DNA from: Lysinibacillus sp. FSL K6-0232
Lineage (GTDB): Bacteria > Bacillota > Bacilli > Bacillales_A > Planococcaceae
Direction of reading: 5' to 3'
NCBI RefSeq assembly: GCF_038008325.1
Contig: NZ_JBBOYW010000001.1
Location: 1,726,001-1,790,000 of the forward strand
DNA: 64,000 nt
Of the stretch, positions 1 through 8,082 are shown in pieces (position 1 is the stretch's first letter; every line of letters begins with the position of its first letter). The notes beneath the pieces were generated by a model. It saw only the letters and a list, made by a program, of their open reading frames with translations, searched no databases and had not been told where the DNA came from. The position numbers and the translations under genes were made by a program.

Positions 1-568
1 ATTGCTTGCCTTTGTGGCGGGCTTTGTGATGATGACAATCTTAAAAACAATCTTTAAAGATATGAATTTATATCGTACAAATAAAGGCTTCCGTACAATG
101 CAAATCGGAACGGCTGCCTTACAATCCTTTACACATGGTACAAACGATGCACAAAAAGCGATGGGGATTATTACCCTTGCTTTAATCGCAGGTGGCTTAC
201 ACCAAGGCGAGGACATTCCGTTTTGGGTACGTTTTGCAGCAGCGGCTGCCATGGGGCTAGGTACATCTGTTGGGGGCTATAAAATTATTAAAACCGTTGG
301 CGGGAAGATTATGAAAATTCGTCCTGTAAATGGAGTTGCCGCAGATTTAGCTTCCGCTTCGATTATTTTTGGGGCAACATTAATCCATTTGCCTGTATCC
401 ACAACACATGTTATTTCTTCATCCATTATGGGTGTAGGAACAGCTCATCGTGTAAAAGGTGTAAAATGGGGAACAGCCCGCAAAATCGTTACAACATGGG
501 TTATCACAATGCCAATCTCTGCTATTATGGCAGCATTGATTTACTATATTTTAAGTTTATTCTTCTAA
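1..568 (+). CDS. pit: PiT-family inorganic phosphate permease, C-terminal part
   Basis: Membrane permease for inorganic phosphate with a cation, PiT family. Only the last 188 or so residues lie in the window; the reading frame is open to the left edge, so the start is missing (PiT proteins are usually about 330 residues). Seen: several hydrophobic helices, and the segment THGTNDAQKAMGII at about residue 44, which is the second of the two family repeats that carry the conserved Asn-Asp pair. It ends in TAA and is followed closely by a strong terminator, so it is the last gene of its transcript. Family assignment is firm; the identity of the missing N-terminal half is inferred. Confidence 0.9.
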   Translation, partial: LLAFVAGFVMMTILKTIFKDMNLYRTNKGFRTMQIGTAALQSFTHGTNDAQKAMGIITLALIAGGLHQGEDIPFWVRFAAAAAMGLGTSVGGYKIIKTVGGKIMKIRPVNGVAADLASASIIFGATLIHLPVSTTHVISSSIMGVGTAHRVKGVKWGTARKIVTTWVITMPISAIMAALIYYILSLFF

Positions 569-574
569 TAGAAG

Positions 575-604
575 GAACGCACATGGAGCTGTGCGTTCTT
601 TTTT
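575..604 (+). terminator. Rho-independent terminator of the phosphate permease
   Basis: Nine-base-pair stem GAACGCACA / TGTGCGTTC with a six-base loop, followed by a run of six T. It starts 7 bases after the permease stop codon. Confidence 0.9.
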
Positions 605-609
605 GGTTG

Positions 610-650
610 TGACGGATAGAAAGAGGGAAATGACGGATAGGATGCTATAG
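610..650 (+). repeat. Two direct copies of TGACGGATAG at 21-bp spacing
   Basis: TGACGGATAG occurs at 610-619 and again at 631-640, exactly 21 bases apart, in the gene-poor gap between the phosphate permease and the antiporter. The same 21-base period recurs in the repeat array at 12728-12808, though the sequences differ. Function unknown; the rest of the gap up to 754 shows nothing I can name. Confidence 0.5.
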
Positions 651-765
651 GAACCCAAATGGGCAGCCGCTGGTAGAGGCTACATCATAATTAAAGTGAA
701 AAATGTACATAATAGGTTTATGCTGAGTGGAAAACAGGAATAGGGAGTATAAGTAGGTGATACAT

Positions 766-2541
766 ATGTTTGATAATTTATTGTTTCAGTTGCCGTTTAT
801 TATTTTTATCGGCTTATTTTCCCAATGGCTTGCGTGGCGTTTTCGGATGCCAGCGATCGTTGTAATGAGTATAGCAGGGTTGGTAATTGGTCCTTTTACA
901 GGGCTAGTAGCCCCGAAGGAAACGTTTGGACCAATGTTTCAAACGCTTATTTCGTTAGCGGTAGCGGTAATTTTATTTGAAGGAAGCTTGAGCCTTGATT
1001 TTCGTGAAATACGAGGGTTTCGCAAATCGATTTTACGCATTTCTACAGTAGGGGCGGCTATTGCGTGGATAGCAGGCTCTATTGCTGCCCATTTTGTTGC
1101 AGGCTTATCATGGCCTGTATCATTTGTTATTGGGGGGCTATTTATTGTTACAGGCCCAACGGTGATTTTACCCTTGCTTAGACAGGCAAAACTAAAGGAG
1201 CGGCCAGCAACGATTCTGAAATGGGAGGGCATTGTTGTTGATCCGTTTGGGGCTTTGCTAGCTTTATTTGCTTATCAGGTTGTGCTAGGTATTTATCAGC
1301 TAGAGGGTGGAACCTCCTTAACTGTCTTTTTTATTTCTGCTTTTTTAGCGGCTCTGTTAGGTGGTCTTGTAGGCTTTATCATGGGGCAATGCTTGGAGCG
1401 AAGTTTGATTCCAGAGTTTTTAAAGTCGCCTTTACTGCTGGCACTGATCTTACTGGTGTTTGCGATCAGTGATGCGATTATGCATGAAACAGGTCTGCTG
1501 GCGGTGACTGTGATGGGGCTAGTGATGGCGAATATGCATTTAAAGAGCCACCACGAGTTGCTGCATTTTAAAGAAAACATTTCTGTCATTTTAATTTCCA
1601 GTGTGTTTATTATGCTTACCTCGTCATTGACTGTTGATATTTTATGGCAGCTTTTAGATTGGCGTATGCTATTATTTGTGCTGGCGATGATGTTTATTGT
1701 GCGACCACTCTCTATTTGGATTGCTACGATTAATACAGGCTTAACGCTGGAGGAGCGGGCATTGATCGGCTGGATTGCACCAAGAGGGATTGTGGCATTA
1801 ACGGTTTCAGGGTATTTTGCGACAGCGCTGCAGGAGGTAGGGTTTCAAAGTGCACAGATGTTGACGGCTTTAACATTGGCACTTGTCTTTGCAACCGTTG
1901 TAGCTCATGGCTTTAGTATTGGCTGGCTGGCAAAGAAGCTGAATTTACAGGCCTCCTCTGGTACAGGTATTATGATTGTAGGAGCCTCACCATTTACAAC
2001 ACAATTAGCGGTATCGCTTAAAAATAATGATATTGATGTGTTCATGATGGATCGTTCATGGGAGGATTTATCACCAGCTAGGCAGCAAGGCATTACCACA
2101 GAAGCAGGTGATATTTTAAGTGAGCATACGGAGTTTTATGTAGATTTAACGCCTTATGACCAGCTAATTGTGGCGACAAAGCAGGATGCCTATAATGTGC
2201 TTGTTTGTGCTGAGTTTGCCCCAGAGCTAGGACATCCGAATATTTATCAAACGGCACTGCATTCAACAGACCCTAAAAACTATTCACGGAAATATGGTGG
2301 ACAATTATTAGTAGATGCCGAGCATGATATTCATCAATTAAATGCGCTGATAGAGCAAGGTGCACAGCTACGTCAAACGAAAATTACAGAGGTATTTACG
2401 TGGGAGGATTATTTAGCGCAAAATCCTCAAGCGGTCATGGTCTATGCAATTACACAGGATGGGGATATTGTGTTAGATATGGTCAATAAATATGATGATA
2501 TAAAGCATGAGCCACATACGATTATTAGTTTAATTGGCTAA
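766..2541 (+). CDS. Cation:proton antiporter, CPA1/NhaP type with C-terminal nucleotide-binding-like domain
   Basis: Integral membrane Na+(or K+)/H+ antiporter, 591 residues. About twelve hydrophobic helices fill residues 1-395, with family-typical stretches IVTGPTVILPLL, GLLAVTVMGLVMANMH and IAPRGIVALTVSGYFATA. Residues about 400-590 form a soluble tail starting GIMIVGASPFTTQLA, resembling an RCK/TrkA-N Rossmann domain that could sense a nucleotide or ligand. I chose ATG 766 because AGGTGA at 755-760 is well spaced for it; the in-frame GTG at 757 lies inside that ribosome-binding site. It stands alone, between two terminators. Ion specificity cannot be read from the sequence. Confidence 0.88.
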   Translation: MFDNLLFQLPFIIFIGLFSQWLAWRFRMPAIVVMSIAGLVIGPFTGLVAPKETFGPMFQTLISLAVAVILFEGSLSLDFREIRGFRKSILRISTVGAAIAWIAGSIAAHFVAGLSWPVSFVIGGLFIVTGPTVILPLLRQAKLKERPATILKWEGIVVDPFGALLALFAYQVVLGIYQLEGGTSLTVFFISAFLAALLGGLVGFIMGQCLERSLIPEFLKSPLLLALILLVFAISDAIMHETGLLAVTVMGLVMANMHLKSHHELLHFKENISVILISSVFIMLTSSLTVDILWQLLDWRMLLFVLAMMFIVRPLSIWIATINTGLTLEERALIGWIAPRGIVALTVSGYFATALQEVGFQSAQMLTALTLALVFATVVAHGFSIGWLAKKLNLQASSGTGIMIVGASPFTTQLAVSLKNNDIDVFMMDRSWEDLSPARQQGITTEAGDILSEHTEFYVDLTPYDQLIVATKQDAYNVLVCAEFAPELGHPNIYQTALHSTDPKNYSRKYGGQLLVDAEHDIHQLNALIEQGAQLRQTKITEVFTWEDYLAQNPQAVMVYAITQDGDIVLDMVNKYDDIKHEPHTIISLIG

Positions 2542-2545
2542 CATC

Positions 2546-2590
2546 AGCCACTCTAGTCGGGAATTGACCGTTTAGAGTGGCTGTTTTTTT
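2546..2590 (+). terminator. Terminator after the antiporter
   Basis: Ten-base-pair perfect stem AGCCACTCTA / TAGAGTGGCT with a 17-base loop, followed by G and seven T. Confidence 0.9.
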
Positions 2591-2806
2591 AATGGAATGC
2601 CCAGTGCAAAAATAATAGCTACCGAAGCCTTGCCAGTGTTATACAAAGCAAGCATAGCCAATAAAGGGATGCAATGACATCATGGCTTTAAATGACCCCA
2701 AAATGCTCCATAGCCCAATACCAAGGAGGAATTGGAAAATCGGATTTTCCCCTGCTAATTGGACATCGATTTCTAAGAAGAAACGTAGTGTTACATAGAG
2801 TGCCAT
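2572..2806 (-). pseudogene. Frameshifted small membrane-protein gene
   Basis: Reading leftwards from ATG 2806 gives a 55-residue hydrophobic product (MALYVTLRFFLEIDVQLAG...) that stops at 2639. The neighbouring frame continues with coding-like text (NTGKASVAIIFALGIPLKK) to a stop at 2572, inside the antiporter terminator, which suggests a one-base frameshift at about 2640. It starts 3 bases after the DUF4260 gene stop and so would be the third gene of the MerR operon. The family is not recognised. It could also be a functional 55-residue protein with the rest accidental. Confidence 0.4.
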
Positions 2807-2809
2807 GGC

Positions 2810-3172
2810 TCACATAATTCGCTGTAAATGTGTCTTGCTAAAAGCGTCAGCATATTTTAGACCATAGCCTAGTGCGCGATCTAGGAAAATATGTGCCAGC
2901 CAAATCAAAGCCGTCATCAGAAGCGTTGGGATTGATGCTATAAAAGCAATCACCATAAGGAGCGCAGGTAGTACAAAGCTATGCCCGATATTATAGAAGG
3001 AAGCGCCTGCTTTTGTATGCCATAGATAGCCGAGCATTGTAATATCAGGCAGCAGGAGGAATAATAGAAAAGAAAGCCATGAAAAATCTAAGTATCCATA
3101 AAAAAAGATTGTGATGCCAAAGGCAATCAGATATTCGACAGTGATAATGTTGCGGGGCTTCAGCTTAATCAC
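2810..3172 (-). CDS. DUF4260 family membrane protein
   Basis: Small polytopic membrane protein of 120 residues and unknown function. Four or so hydrophobic helices are visible. The motifs LLLPDITMLGYL, YNIGHSFVLPALL and ALIWLAHIFLDRALGYGLKY match what I know of the DUF4260 family, including the ending KTHLQRIM. Its start overlaps the end of the MerR gene by 8 bases on the same strand, so the two are translationally coupled and it is probably a target of that regulator. What ligand or stress is involved is not visible. Confidence 0.82.
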   Translation of the reverse strand: MIKLKPRNIITVEYLIAFGITIFFYGYLDFSWLSFLLFLLLPDITMLGYLWHTKAGASFYNIGHSFVLPALLMVIAFIASIPTLLMTALIWLAHIFLDRALGYGLKYADAFSKTHLQRIM

Positions 3173-3590
3173 GCCCTTTTCGTAAATTTTGATACATATC
3201 CTCTATTAATTCAGCGATTTTTTCCTGATTTTCTTCATAGTGTCCATCTGCCATATATGCTTGCGTAAGCTGTAAGGATTGCAATGCATGCTGATAAAAA
3301 TGTAGCTGCTGCTTGATAGCAGTAATTTTTGAGGTGAAAAGTTGCATGGTTGCCTGATTGCAGGATGTTGAGATGGGTTTTTGATCGAGTGCCAGTAGCT
3401 GCTTTATTTCTTGTAATGTAAAGCCAAGCTGCCGTAGCACAATAATTAATTTCATGGTGTGCTCGCAGTCAGTATTGAAAATACGATAGCCATTGTCCTG
3501 CTTTAGAGGATGGAGCAGCCCTTCCTTTTCATAGTAACGAATTGTATCGGTTGTCACAGCAAATTTCTCAGCGAATTGTTTAATTTTCAT
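3165..3590 (-). CDS. MerR family transcriptional regulator
   Basis: DNA-binding activator/repressor of 141 residues. The N-terminal winged helix is clear (KIKQFAEKFAVTTDTIRYYEKEGLL, about residues 1-25, then NGYRIFN), followed by a long dimerisation helix and a C-terminal effector part with one Cys (TSCNQATMQ). ATG 3590 is chosen because AGGAGG at 3599-3604 is 8 bases upstream; the frame is open to an earlier GTG at 3599 that overlaps the ribosome-binding site. It sits behind a MerR-type promoter with its own dyad, so it is probably autoregulated, and it is coupled to the DUF4260 gene. The single Cys does not support a metal sensor. Confidence 0.88.
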   Translation of the reverse strand: MKIKQFAEKFAVTTDTIRYYEKEGLLHPLKQDNGYRIFNTDCEHTMKLIIVLRQLGFTLQEIKQLLALDQKPISTSCNQATMQLFTSKITAIKQQLHFYQHALQSLQLTQAYMADGHYEENQEKIAELIEDMYQNLRKGRD

Positions 3591-3610
3591 GATACACACC
3601 TCCTATAGTG

Positions 3611-3641
3611 ATCCTAACATTGGAGAAGACTCCAAGGTCAA
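3611..3641 (-). promoter_or_regulatory. MerR-type promoter with 19-bp spacer and operator dyad
   Basis: On the minus strand, -35 TTGACC (3641-3636) and -10 TAGGAT (3616-3611) are separated by exactly 19 bases, the over-long spacer typical of MerR-activated promoters. The spacer holds the dyad TTGGAG-N4-CTCCAA (3620-3635). It lies just upstream of the MerR ribosome-binding site. Confidence 0.85.
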
Positions 3642-3659
3642 GAAGTATTTGCGAGAAGA

Positions 3660-3686
3660 TGAAACGGTCGGCTATTGGCAATCGTT
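3660..3686 (+). promoter_or_regulatory. Probable ECF-sigma autoregulatory promoter
   Basis: TGAAAC (3660-3665), 17 bases, then CGTT (3683-3686). This resembles the AAC/CGT pattern of Bacillus ECF promoters and sits directly in front of an ECF sigma gene. A matching pattern (TGAATC-N17-CGTC) precedes the second ECF gene at 8083. Confidence 0.55.
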
Positions 3687-3706
3687 TTATAGTGTAAGAG
3701 GGGGAG

Positions 3707-4213
3707 GTGGACGCCATACTTGACAACATAATCGATGAACATGCAGAGCATTTATTACGTCTTGCCTATTTTTATGTGAAAAACCGTTATGCGGCGGAGG
3801 ATATTGTGCAGGAGGTTTTCATTAAATTTTCACAGCGGGATTATGAGGAGCGTGGACAGCTAAGGGCTTATTTATCAACGCTAACAATTAACCAAAGCAA
3901 GGATTATTTAAAAAGCTGGCATTATAAAAAATTATTATTACAGGAAAAAATATTTCCTGCACAGGTAAAGAGGCAGCGGGATGAGCTTGTTGCGGCAGAG
4001 GAGCGTTCCCAGATTGGAGCCGCCATTTTACAGCTATCATTGCTCTATCGAGAGCCGTTAATTCTTTATTATTATGAGGAAATGAAGGTTCATGACATTG
4101 CTCAGCTACTCGGCGTTTCTGAAAATACGGTAAAAACAAGGCTGAGGCGGGCAAGGGAAGCTTTAAAGCCTCATCTACAGCAGGAGGAATGGGAGGTGCT
4201 ACAGCATGAATAA
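3707..4213 (+). CDS. ECF RNA polymerase sigma factor (first copy)
   Basis: Alternative sigma factor of 168 residues. Region 2 is at about residues 8-75 (LLRLAYFYVKNRYAAEDIVQEVF), region 4 at about 110-160 (YREPLILYYYEEMKVHDIAQLLGVSENTVKTRLRRAREAL with a clear helix-turn-helix). The start is awkward: the frame has a stop at 3695 and GTG 3707 is the only normal start, but its ribosome-binding site GAGGGGGAG lies unusually close. The next gene overlaps its end by 8 bases, the usual arrangement for a sigma/anti-sigma pair. It is a paralogue of the gene at 8083. Confidence 0.88.
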   Translation: MDAILDNIIDEHAEHLLRLAYFYVKNRYAAEDIVQEVFIKFSQRDYEERGQLRAYLSTLTINQSKDYLKSWHYKKLLLQEKIFPAQVKRQRDELVAAEERSQIGAAILQLSLLYREPLILYYYEEMKVHDIAQLLGVSENTVKTRLRRAREALKPHLQQEEWEVLQHE

Positions 4214-5399
4214 TCTACAAAAGGAATTAGCAAAGGTTGCAGGGGATATGACAGCCAGCAAAGAACGAGTGAAGGTACGCGTCTTACAGCATCAAACAAA
4301 GCGCCGTCAAAAGCCACTACGTTTTGCAATACTGACAACGATTGTAACGCTGTGTATAGCAGGATTTATACTTGTGCAGTTTGCAGCGAAGGAAACTGAG
4401 CAGGGAGCCTTACTGTTGAATGAAGCGCAGTTTGAGCATTTTAAGCAGCTCAGTCGTATTTGGGGGTTTAGTCAGGAGGAGGGATTTTCTAAAGAGAATA
4501 TTTATCGTAGCTATGAACAGCTTGTTGCCTCCTACTATTTTGGCGAATCATTAGGTCTTACGTATACAAAGGCAGAGCTGGAGGTGGAGCGACAAAAGCA
4601 AATTGATGAACTAACATCGTTTCAGCAATTACCTAACCACGCAAAGCTATTTCATGGGTTAGCGCCAGCAGAATATGTAGAAGCCTATGCGGAGTCATTG
4701 TTACCGATGTATACAATGAGAACAAAGCTGTATGAGATGTATCGGGAAAAATATCCAGAATTTGCTACTTTTTATGAAGTGGCTGATCTGGATGCTAAGC
4801 GTTATTTTCAAGCTCATTTTGCGGAGCAGTTAAGCGCATTTCAGCAGGCACATCATATGAAGCAAGCTGATTATGCCCAAGGCTCCAATAAAGTAGGAAC
4901 CGTTGCTCATATAGAGGAGAATATGTTTTTATTTGTAGAAGGAGTTATCCCAGCAGATATTGAACAGCTATCGAAGGAAGAGGTTTTCCAGCAATATAAA
5001 GGCGCTAGATGGTATCCACTATTAGCTGACTTTTCGATAGCACAAGGAGATTATTTAACATTGCGTTCACTGCAAGAGATGGTCAGTGAAAGGAATGGAG
5101 CTATCTATCAATATGGTTTAGCAGATAGCGTGAAGGTTTTTCAGCCAGATGTTACAAAGCGGCTGGAGGTGCATAATGAGCAGGAGGTAGCGCAAATTTT
5201 GCAGGGACTGAGCTGGCAGCCGAAAGCGTATCTTGGTAGACCACCTGCGTATTCCTTTTTACTAGAAGGTGTGCGTATTGAAATTTGGAAGGGCTATGAT
5301 GGGGCATTACATCTTTATAAAATAGGGAGCGGGGAGCTTCAGCTAAAGGGTGAGCAAGCACAGCAGTTAAAAGCCCTTTTAGGCATAGCAGCATCTTAA
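4206..5399 (+). CDS. Membrane-anchored anti-sigma-like protein, function unknown
   Basis: Protein of 397 residues with one membrane helix at about residues 39-60 preceded by a basic cytoplasmic segment (KTKRRQKPLRF), then a long extracytoplasmic domain rich in helices. The layout and the 8-base overlap with the ECF sigma gene suggest it controls that sigma factor. No zinc-binding anti-sigma motif is seen. The outer domain (about 75-220) has spaced Gln/Tyr/Glu helices reminiscent of the N-terminal region of PrsA/SurA chaperones, but I cannot confirm that. It ends at a strong terminator, so the pair is a two-gene operon. Confidence 0.7.
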   Translation: MNNLQKELAKVAGDMTASKERVKVRVLQHQTKRRQKPLRFAILTTIVTLCIAGFILVQFAAKETEQGALLLNEAQFEHFKQLSRIWGFSQEEGFSKENIYRSYEQLVASYYFGESLGLTYTKAELEVERQKQIDELTSFQQLPNHAKLFHGLAPAEYVEAYAESLLPMYTMRTKLYEMYREKYPEFATFYEVADLDAKRYFQAHFAEQLSAFQQAHHMKQADYAQGSNKVGTVAHIEENMFLFVEGVIPADIEQLSKEEVFQQYKGARWYPLLADFSIAQGDYLTLRSLQEMVSERNGAIYQYGLADSVKVFQPDVTKRLEVHNEQEVAQILQGLSWQPKAYLGRPPAYSFLLEGVRIEIWKGYDGALHLYKIGSGELQLKGEQAQQLKALLGIAAS

Positions 5400-5412
5400 A
5401 TTATTATTTTTG

Positions 5413-5444
5413 AACAAGTTTCCATTATGGAAGCTTGTTTTTTT
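5413..5444 (+). terminator. Terminator of the first ECF operon
   Basis: Stem AACAAGTTTCC / GGAAGCTTGTT (one G-T pair) with loop ATTAT, then a run of T to 5444. Confidence 0.88.
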
Positions 5445-5639
5445 ATTATGATGCATATGTACCATCTTAACAGAACTTCTAAGATATAATACAATTAAAT
5501 TGTACAATACCTAGATAAATATACTAATAATTAGGATGAATGACTTAATTACTGTGGCATAAATGAGTCTAAAGGATTGTAATATTTTATCGGTGTGGGT
5601 AGTATTAAAGAAGTGAGGGCAAAGAGAAGGAGGGGCGGT

Positions 5640-7088
5640 ATGAACACACAAGAATTTGAAGAATTATGGATTACGCTCAATGAATTGTATAATGCGAATC
5701 GCTTTTTAGAATATATAGAAATTAGCAGTGCCGCAATTGACAGTGCCATTAAGCTTGGGGTGTACGACAAAGCTATTCTTTTATTAAACTATAGCTGTGC
5801 TAGTTATTTTTATACAGGTGATTTACAGCTTTCTATGAGCGTATTGGAGCGCTATCGAGAGCTAACCTTTCAGCATGGCAACGACATTGATGTTATTCAA
5901 TATTACAATTTAGCATCGATTTATTGGGGAACATTTGGTCATTTAAAGAAATCGGAGGAGCTCATGTTAAAGGGGCTAAAAATTGCTGAACATATTCAGC
6001 ATGCCAAGAGCTTAGGAAAGCTTTACAATAATTTAAGCGATTTAGAAATTTCAATAGGTAATTATCAAAAAGCAAAGGACTTCGCCTTTAAAAGTCTTTA
6101 CTATGCTAATGCTTTTGAGGTAAAGCATCAAGAGCCTTTTACAGATATTTTGCACCCTAAAACAAACTTAGCGATTGCTCATATTGAGCTGGGGGAATTT
6201 CAGGAGGCGAATACACTGCTGCAGGAGCTATTAGCAACGATTCAGCAGCCGCCATACTCAAAGGTGCAGTTAGAGGTATTTAATGCTTATGCCTTGCTAT
6301 GTGAAAGGCAGGGACGTGTAAATGAAGCAATTGATTTATATCAAAAAACAAAATATTATGCTTTGCAAAATAATGATTTAGCCATGCTGCAAGCAATTTA
6401 TAATTCCCTAGTAAAGCTCATCGAGGAGCAGGGCAATAAAGTTGTTTTATGTGCTGTGCAAAAAGAGTATATTAATATATTGCTAGAAATGCAGCGAGAA
6501 AACTATGCGCATGTTTTGTTTGAAATGGAATATAACGACCATAAAAAGCAATTTGAAAAAAATGCCTATATTGATCCGCTGACAAATATTTATAATCGTC
6601 GTTATTTTGATGAGCAGGCAGAAAAAATGACGGAAAAAGCAGCCGCAAGCCATCAGTCATTAGCACTTATTATGGTGGACCTAGATCATTTTAAAGAAAT
6701 TAATGATAAAAATGGTCATTTATTTGGCGATGATGCCTTAACAACGACAGCCAAAACGTTAAAGGACTTTTTTCAGTTTCTTCCGTCGATTGTCGCCCGC
6801 TTTGGTGGGGATGAGTTTATTATACTGAGTGAAATAGCAGAGGGAGAAACAATTCAAACAATGGCTGCCAACCTTTATCAAACATTATCCTCACTATCCT
6901 TAACCGTGCAGGAGGAGGTTGTGCAGCTAGCGTTTAGTATTGGCGTAAGCACAAATGAGCAGGGCAAGATTGTAAAGGTGGAGGAGTTGATTCGCCGTGC
7001 AGATACAGCGCTCTATGCCTCTAAGCGTAATGGGCGCAACCAAATTACACACTATAACCATTATTGTGATATGGGAAATGGTATATAA
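5640..7088 (+). CDS. TPR-repeat diguanylate cyclase (GGDEF)
   Basis: Predicted to make cyclic di-GMP from two GTP. The 482-residue protein has no membrane helix or signal peptide, so it acts in the cytoplasm. Residues about 10-290 are helical repeats of TPR type (LYNNLSDLEISIGNYQKAKDF, NLAIAHIELGEFQEAN). Residues about 310-475 form the GGDEF domain with DPLTNIYNRRYFDEQ, VDLDHFKEINDKNGH and an intact FGGDEF at about residue 388, so it should be active. ATG 5640 follows AGAAGGAGGGG at good spacing; the frame is open further upstream to 5595. Single gene with its own terminator. The TPR part probably senses a protein or peptide partner. Confidence 0.9.
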   Translation: MNTQEFEELWITLNELYNANRFLEYIEISSAAIDSAIKLGVYDKAILLLNYSCASYFYTGDLQLSMSVLERYRELTFQHGNDIDVIQYYNLASIYWGTFGHLKKSEELMLKGLKIAEHIQHAKSLGKLYNNLSDLEISIGNYQKAKDFAFKSLYYANAFEVKHQEPFTDILHPKTNLAIAHIELGEFQEANTLLQELLATIQQPPYSKVQLEVFNAYALLCERQGRVNEAIDLYQKTKYYALQNNDLAMLQAIYNSLVKLIEEQGNKVVLCAVQKEYINILLEMQRENYAHVLFEMEYNDHKKQFEKNAYIDPLTNIYNRRYFDEQAEKMTEKAAASHQSLALIMVDLDHFKEINDKNGHLFGDDALTTTAKTLKDFFQFLPSIVARFGGDEFIILSEIAEGETIQTMAANLYQTLSSLSLTVQEEVVQLAFSIGVSTNEQGKIVKVEELIRRADTALYASKRNGRNQITHYNHYCDMGNGI

Positions 7089-7094
7089 GCAAAA

Positions 7095-7127
7095 GGGGGC
7101 ACTTCATTAAAAGGAGTGCCTCTTTTT
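7095..7127 (+). terminator. Terminator after the GGDEF gene
   Basis: Stem GGCACTTC / GAGTGCC around ATTAAAAG, then CTCTTTTT. Confidence 0.8.
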
Positions 7128-7223
7128 CATGGAATACAATAACTTTTATCAACAAAAATTTATTGTAAAACGATAAATTGTATGATAAAGTCAACAGAAG
7201 AATTAATAAATGAGGTGTATGAA

Positions 7224-7694
7224 ATGAAACAGCAAACACTTTTTTTAAAGACGGCTGTTGTGTTAATGGGGTTGCCTATTTTAGTGTTATGTATATGGAG
7301 GGTTCCTTCGCTTGCGTTGAAGGCCATACAGTATTTTCCGAAAACAACGCTGTTTGCTTTACTAATTATTTATGGAGCGGCGATTGCCTTTTTTATTGCT
7401 TTGTACATGGCTTTGAAGCTATTAAGCTATATTGACCAAAGCATTGCCTTTTCGGGACAGTCTGTCAAGGCTTTAAAGAATATTAAATTTTGTGCGATAA
7501 TAATTAGTAGTTTGTATGTGATCGGTATGCCGCTTATCTACTACGTAGCGGAGGCTGATGATGCGCCGGGGCTTATTATTATTGGTCTAGTAATTATTTT
7601 TGCTTCCTTTGTGATAGCGGTTTTTGCGGCTGTGCTTCAAAAGCTTTTGGAAAATGCCATCGCTATCAAATCAGAAAATGATTTAACGATTTGA
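7224..7694 (+). CDS. DUF2975 family membrane protein
   Basis: Four-helix membrane protein of 156 residues, DUF2975 type (YoaS-like), function unknown. Hydrophobic helices are at about residues 10-32, 47-70, 95-115 and 122-148. ATG 7224 is chosen because GAGGTG at 7212-7217 is 6 bases upstream; the frame is open back to 7182. It is followed 10 bases later by a small HTH gene, the standard DUF2975/HTH_26 pairing in Bacillus. An inverted repeat AATTTAT/ATAAATT at 7157-7179 just upstream could be the HTH protein's operator. Confidence 0.82.
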   Translation: MKQQTLFLKTAVVLMGLPILVLCIWRVPSLALKAIQYFPKTTLFALLIIYGAAIAFFIALYMALKLLSYIDQSIAFSGQSVKALKNIKFCAIIISSLYVIGMPLIYYVAEADDAPGLIIIGLVIIFASFVIAVFAAVLQKLLENAIAIKSENDLTI

Positions 7695-7704
7695 GGTGAA
7701 GATT

Positions 7705-7926
7705 ATGGCGATTATTATTAATATTGATGTGATGCTGGCGAAACGGAAAATGAGTGTAACGGAGCTTTCGGAAAAAGTGGGCATTACAATGGCGAATCTT
7801 TCAATTTTAAAAAATGGCAAGGCAAAGGCTGTTCGTTTTTCAACGCTAGAGGCGATTTGCGAGGCGCTGGATTGTCAGCCCGGCGATATTTTAGAATATC
7901 AAAAAAATAAAGATACATCATCATAG
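7705..7926 (+). CDS. Small Cro/CI-type HTH regulator (YozG-like)
   Basis: A 73-residue stand-alone helix-turn-helix protein: NIDVMLAKRKMSVTELSEKV, then GITMANLSILKNGKAKAVRF and LEAICEALDCQPGDILEY are the typical HTH_26 features. ATG 7705 follows GAGGTGA (7693-7699), which overlaps the stop of the DUF2975 gene, so the two are coupled. It probably controls its own operon. Ligand unknown. Confidence 0.88.
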   Translation: MAIIINIDVMLAKRKMSVTELSEKVGITMANLSILKNGKAKAVRFSTLEAICEALDCQPGDILEYQKNKDTSS

Positions 7927-7938
7927 TACAAAGCTAAG

Positions 7939-7973
7939 AATCCGTAATGACCGAGCGCATTATGGATTTTTTT
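7939..7973 (+). terminator. Terminator of the DUF2975/HTH operon
   Basis: Eleven-base stem AATCCGTAATG / CATTATGGATT (one G-T pair), eight-base loop, then T run. Confidence 0.88.
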
Positions 7974-8029
7974 GTATCGAAAGTGTTAGCGACAGGTACA
8001 ATTACGCTGGGGCGTAATTGATGGAAAAA

Positions 8030-8056
8030 TGAATCGTAATGACAGTGGCATCCGTC
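8030..8056 (+). promoter_or_regulatory. Probable ECF-sigma promoter (second copy)
   Basis: TGAATC (8030-8035), 17 bases, CGTC (8053-8056), in front of the second ECF sigma gene. Spacing equals that of the candidate at 3660-3686. A nine-base perfect hairpin CAATTACGC-TGGG-GCGTAATTG lies just upstream (7999-8020) without a T run. Confidence 0.5.
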
Positions 8057-8082
8057 AGTAGTGGAGAAAGAGGGTGAGAGCA

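Noticed and set aside
7999-8020. Nine-base perfect hairpin as a terminator
   Set aside because: No T run follows, and a real terminator already lies at 7939-7973. It may be an operator instead.
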